Below are positions 61,480-64,000 of a stretch of 64,000 nt of DNA, in pieces (the stretch's first letter is position 1; every line of letters begins with the position of its first letter). Source of the stretch: Methanosarcina acetivorans C2A (GTDB lineage: Archaea > Halobacteriota > Methanosarcinia > Methanosarcinales > Methanosarcinaceae); assembly GCF_000007345.1 (NCBI RefSeq), contig NC_003552.1:2418001-2482000 (forward strand). The letters run 5' to 3'. The notes below the pieces were generated by a model. It was not told where the DNA came from, made no database searches, and saw only the letters and a program-made list of their open reading frames with translations. The translations under genes and the position numbers were made by a program.

Positions 61480-61910
61480 GTACGCCCCCGCCAGCTTGTC
61501 TGGTGGCCGTTCCCAAAAGGAAAAAAAGCACAATTAATGAAAGAAAAATTAAGACCTAAATTTCTTTATATTTTGTTTTCTTGACTCCAGTTCTTGCTCA
61601 CAAGTGGCTCAGAAGCTTTTACTTGCTGACTTGCTGTTTTCATTTTCTGGCTCTTTTTTGTCTTTTAGAAAAAGACCACTCTCCTCCGTCGAGCGGGACA
61701 AAAAAGCTTCTGTAAAGTGAATGACGTTGTACGGGGTTGAGAAATATTATACATGGTTCTTCGATCCTCTTGAGCTCAGCTCATTCTATAGCTTGCAAAG
61801 CAGTCCTCCTGAGAGGAGCGAAAAGGACCTCGTACAGTTGTGATTACATCACAACTCCCAGAAAATCTCCGATTTCTGCGACCATGAAGCGAAACTCGGG
61901 AAGATAAATC
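61480..61910 (-). repeat. Composite dispersed element, copy 4 (inverted)
   Basis: The box, complement of CCACCAGACAAGCTGGCGG, is at 61488-61506 with ATATTTACC beside it. CCACTC (61676-61681) and GAGCGG (61691-61696) form the imperfect hairpin. GTCCT (61803-61807)/AGGAC (61824-61828) with GAGAGGAGCGAAA follows, then GAAGCGAAACTCGGG near 61885. The order is the mirror image of the 24-kb copy. Confidence 0.7.
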
Positions 61911-62569
61911 GGGATCTTAAAAACGCACATGAAATTTTCTGAATAACAGGAACAAAAAATTGAAAGGCAAAGTACTTTCAGACCAAAGCAGTTTGAAACG
62001 AATAATTACAGTGAAGTAGGAAAAGTCCAGAGAACTTTTTATGGTTTCCCCGAACTTTTTCTTTGGCTCCAACCCTGTCTTTCTGCTTCATAGTGAAACT
62101 CTTTCAGGTTTCATCCCATCCCCTTAATTATCCTATTTTCGGCAGGTAACTTGATTTTTTCCAAGTATTTTTATTGATAGCGTTTTTGTGGGAAAACACA
62201 TTTTCTTCCACATTAAACATTACTGCAAAAATGGTTCGTTACTTATATAGGACGTAAGATTTGAGTCATATGTTAACCAGCTTCAAGTATATTACAAATT
62301 TGCAGAATGTTTTAAAAACAATATCAGCAAAAATATTTAATTCATAATGTCGACCTGCCGAATATAGGATTATGTGCCCGCTTGTTCGGAACCCCTCTTT
62401 TTTATCGGGACCATGGAACGTTTTCTTTTGATCAGTCCCCGCAAGGAAAGCTCCGGACAGGTTATACCAGATGCTGAAGATAGCACCCGGAAGCGTTGTG
62501 GTAACTGTGAAATTTTTATCGCAAGATCAACACTCAGACTGGAGTGAAAAAGGCTTCCCGGAGGTCATT
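61911..62569. other. Gene-free region before the M13 peptidase
   Basis: AT-rich with scattered T-runs. CTTATATAGG near 62240-62249 is TATA-like. A plus-strand frame at 62471-62770 overlaps the end of the peptidase gene on the other strand and shows no features. No gene is called. Confidence 0.5.
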
Positions 62570-64000
62570 CTACCAGATAACCGGTCTCTCACTCTCTGGC
62601 CTGTAGAGTTTATCCGCTGGCTTTACGCTCGGGAATGCCCTGTAGAACTCAGGCATGTTGAAGACCGCACCGTTTACCCTGAACCTAGCGGGCGAGTGGG
62701 TATCGGTCAGCGCTCGCGTCCTCAGGGAGTCGTCTGTGTCCGATTCCCTCCATATCTGGGCGAAGCTTAAGAAGAACCTCTGATCTCCGGTGAAACCGTC
62801 GACCATCTCCGGCTCCTCTTTCGATGAAAGCTTATAGGCGTGGTAGGCAATGGTCAGGCCACCGAAATCTGCTATGTTCTCCTGGAGGGTCAGATTGCCG
62901 TTGACGTGCAGCCCGGGCAGCACCTCGAATTTGTTGTACTCGTCCACCAAGACCTCCGTGCTCCTGTTGAAGTTATCGGCGTCCTCTGGCGTCCACCAGT
63001 CCGCCAGATTTCCGCTGGCATCGAACTTCCTGCCTTGGCTGTCGAAGTGGTGCGTCATCTCGTGTCCTATGATGGAGCCTATGGCACCGTAGTTGACTGC
63101 GTCATCGGCTTCCTCGTTGAAGAAGGGAGGCTGAAGAATGCCTGCAGGGAAGACTATGATGACCTTATTACAGTCTGCATAGGCGTTGGTCTCCTGGGGG
63201 TTCATCTCCCAGAGCTTGCGGTCTACGGGCTTACCTATCCTGTCCAGGCCGTTGGGACCGTGGTGAAACCGGAATTTGGAGGCTCTGAGGACGTTCATGA
63301 CATATGAATCGTTTTTCACTTCGAGTTCCGAATAATTCAGCCATTCGTCGGGGTAGCCTACCTGGACATCCAGGGACTCAAGCTTCATCAGGGCTTCCTT
63401 CTTTGTTTCAGGCTCCATCCATGTAAGGCTTTGAATTCTTTCCCTAAAGGCCTTCTTCAGGTTGGATACCAGCTCCTGCATCCTGGCCCTGGATCCCGGG
63501 TCGAAATATCTGTCCACATAGACACGGCCTATGGCTTCGCCTATGGCTCTGTTTTCCGCATTGAGAACCCTCTTCCAGCGGGGCTCCATCTCCTTCTGGC
63601 CGTTAAGCTTTCTCTCATAGAAGTCAAAGTGCTCCTTCTCAAGGTCGGAGCTGAGATAGGGAGACGTAGCTGAGATCAGCTTCCAGCGCAGGAAGGTCTT
63701 CCAGTCAGCTGTGCTCTCTTCCTGAAGGGCTATACTCAGTTCCTTGAAGTAAGACGGATTTCTGACATTGACCTCGGCTACGTCCGGGCGGCCCAGGACG
63801 CTGAAGAGACAGGACCAGTTCATGCCTGGGGCGAAGACCTGAAGCTCCTCAAGGCTCATCCTGTTATACGTTTTGACTTCATCGTTGTCGTCCACATTGT
63901 TAAAGGATGCATTGGCAAGCCTGGTCTCTATCCTCATCACGGTTCTGGCATTATTTTCAGCGGTCTCCGGGTTATCGCCCAGGAAGACGAACATCCTGGT
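62570..64000 (-). CDS. M13-family zinc metallopeptidase (neprilysin/PepO type), partial
   Basis: 477 residues to the right window edge, where the frame stays open (THR-ARG-MET-PHE-VAL...), so the true start is outside. The zinc motif is IIGHEMTHHFDSQGRKFDASG (HExxH with both His), and ENIADFGGLTIAYHAY supplies the third ligand Glu. NAYADCNKVIIVFPAGILQPPFF and the ending APARFRVNGAVFNMPEF are family-specific. The usual M13 length is about 650-700 residues, so roughly 200 are missing, including any signal peptide. M13 enzymes cut small peptides; in archaea they are uncommon, and GC-rich codon use suggests acquisition from bacteria (inference). Confidence 0.93.
   Translation of the reverse strand, partial: TRMFVFLGDNPETAENNARTVMRIETRLANASFNNVDDNDEVKTYNRMSLEELQVFAPGMNWSCLFSVLGRPDVAEVNVRNPSYFKELSIALQEESTADWKTFLRWKLISATSPYLSSDLEKEHFDFYERKLNGQKEMEPRWKRVLNAENRAIGEAIGRVYVDRYFDPGSRARMQELVSNLKKAFRERIQSLTWMEPETKKEALMKLESLDVQVGYPDEWLNYSELEVKNDSYVMNVLRASKFRFHHGPNGLDRIGKPVDRKLWEMNPQETNAYADCNKVIIVFPAGILQPPFFNEEADDAVNYGAIGSIIGHEMTHHFDSQGRKFDASGNLADWWTPEDADNFNRSTEVLVDEYNKFEVLPGLHVNGNLTLQENIADFGGLTIAYHAYKLSSKEEPEMVDGFTGDQRFFLSFAQIWRESDTDDSLRTRALTDTHSPARFRVNGAVFNMPEFYRAFPSVKPADKLYRPESERPVIW

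Noticed and set aside
62471-62770. Plus-strand frame over the end of the M13 peptidase gene
   Set aside because: It overlaps the conserved carboxy end of the peptidase on the other strand and has no family features.

Overview
The window looks like a chromosomal segment of a Methanosarcina-type methanogenic archaeon. Supporting genes are an archaeal PheT, a CooC-type CO dehydrogenase maturation ATPase, a MobB-MoaE fusion, methanogenesis marker protein 11, an Isf-type iron-sulfur flavoprotein, a MEDS-domain multi-PAS sensor kinase, a NosD/PbH1 surface protein and a PurS/PurQ pair. Genes are spaced widely by AT-rich DNA full of short tandem arrays, and most promoters are archaeal TATA boxes.

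Layout. 0-10 kb: pheT (partial), a PAS histidine kinase, a bacterial-looking acetolactate synthase, rnhB flanked on both sides by decayed pieces of a second rnhB, a beta-helix surface protein, an MBL hydrolase and purQ/purS. 10-21 kb: asnB, cooC (which seems to start at AUA), a minus-strand group of two TPR proteins, an S13 penicillin-binding-protein-like peptidase and a coiled-coil/PASTA protein, then a DUF169 protein and a TctA-like membrane protein. 21.4-23 kb holds no gene but contains the most striking non-coding signal in the window: a TATA box followed by a run of five stem-loops, three of which share the same inner hairpin while their outer stems differ in sequence yet still pair. 23-34 kb: a tRNA thiolation enzyme, a membrane protein, molybdopterin genes, radC, an Isf-like flavoprotein, methanogenesis marker 11 and an IorA-like TPP enzyme. 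34-43 kb is an accessory zone with an ORF-less group II intron, dispersed hairpin repeats, three small secreted proteins with related signal peptides, a membrane-bound winged-helix regulator and an intact IS1182-type insertion sequence. 43-64 kb: a CheB-CheR-PAS fusion, a MEDS/PAS sensor kinase, DUF5996, a frameshifted VOC protein, an orphan ATP-grasp enzyme, a fasciclin lipoprotein with a gutted paralog, a MITE-like element, a SpoIIAA-like protein with a SulP transporter, a glycogen debranching enzyme and an M13 metallopeptidase running off the right edge.

Three themes cut across the window. First, short tandem arrays (period 9-42 bp) occur between genes and also in frame inside otherwise conserved genes (the IorA-like gene, glgX, the fasciclin lipoproteins). 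Second, a composite dispersed element with conserved hairpins occurs in three or four copies. Third, several genes have unusual starts or recent breakage (AUA for cooC, TTG for glgX, CTG or similar for the fasciclin paralog, a homopolymer frameshift in the VOC gene, rnhB relics). No tRNA, rRNA or CRISPR was found. All family calls are by eye from translated sequence; no searches were run.
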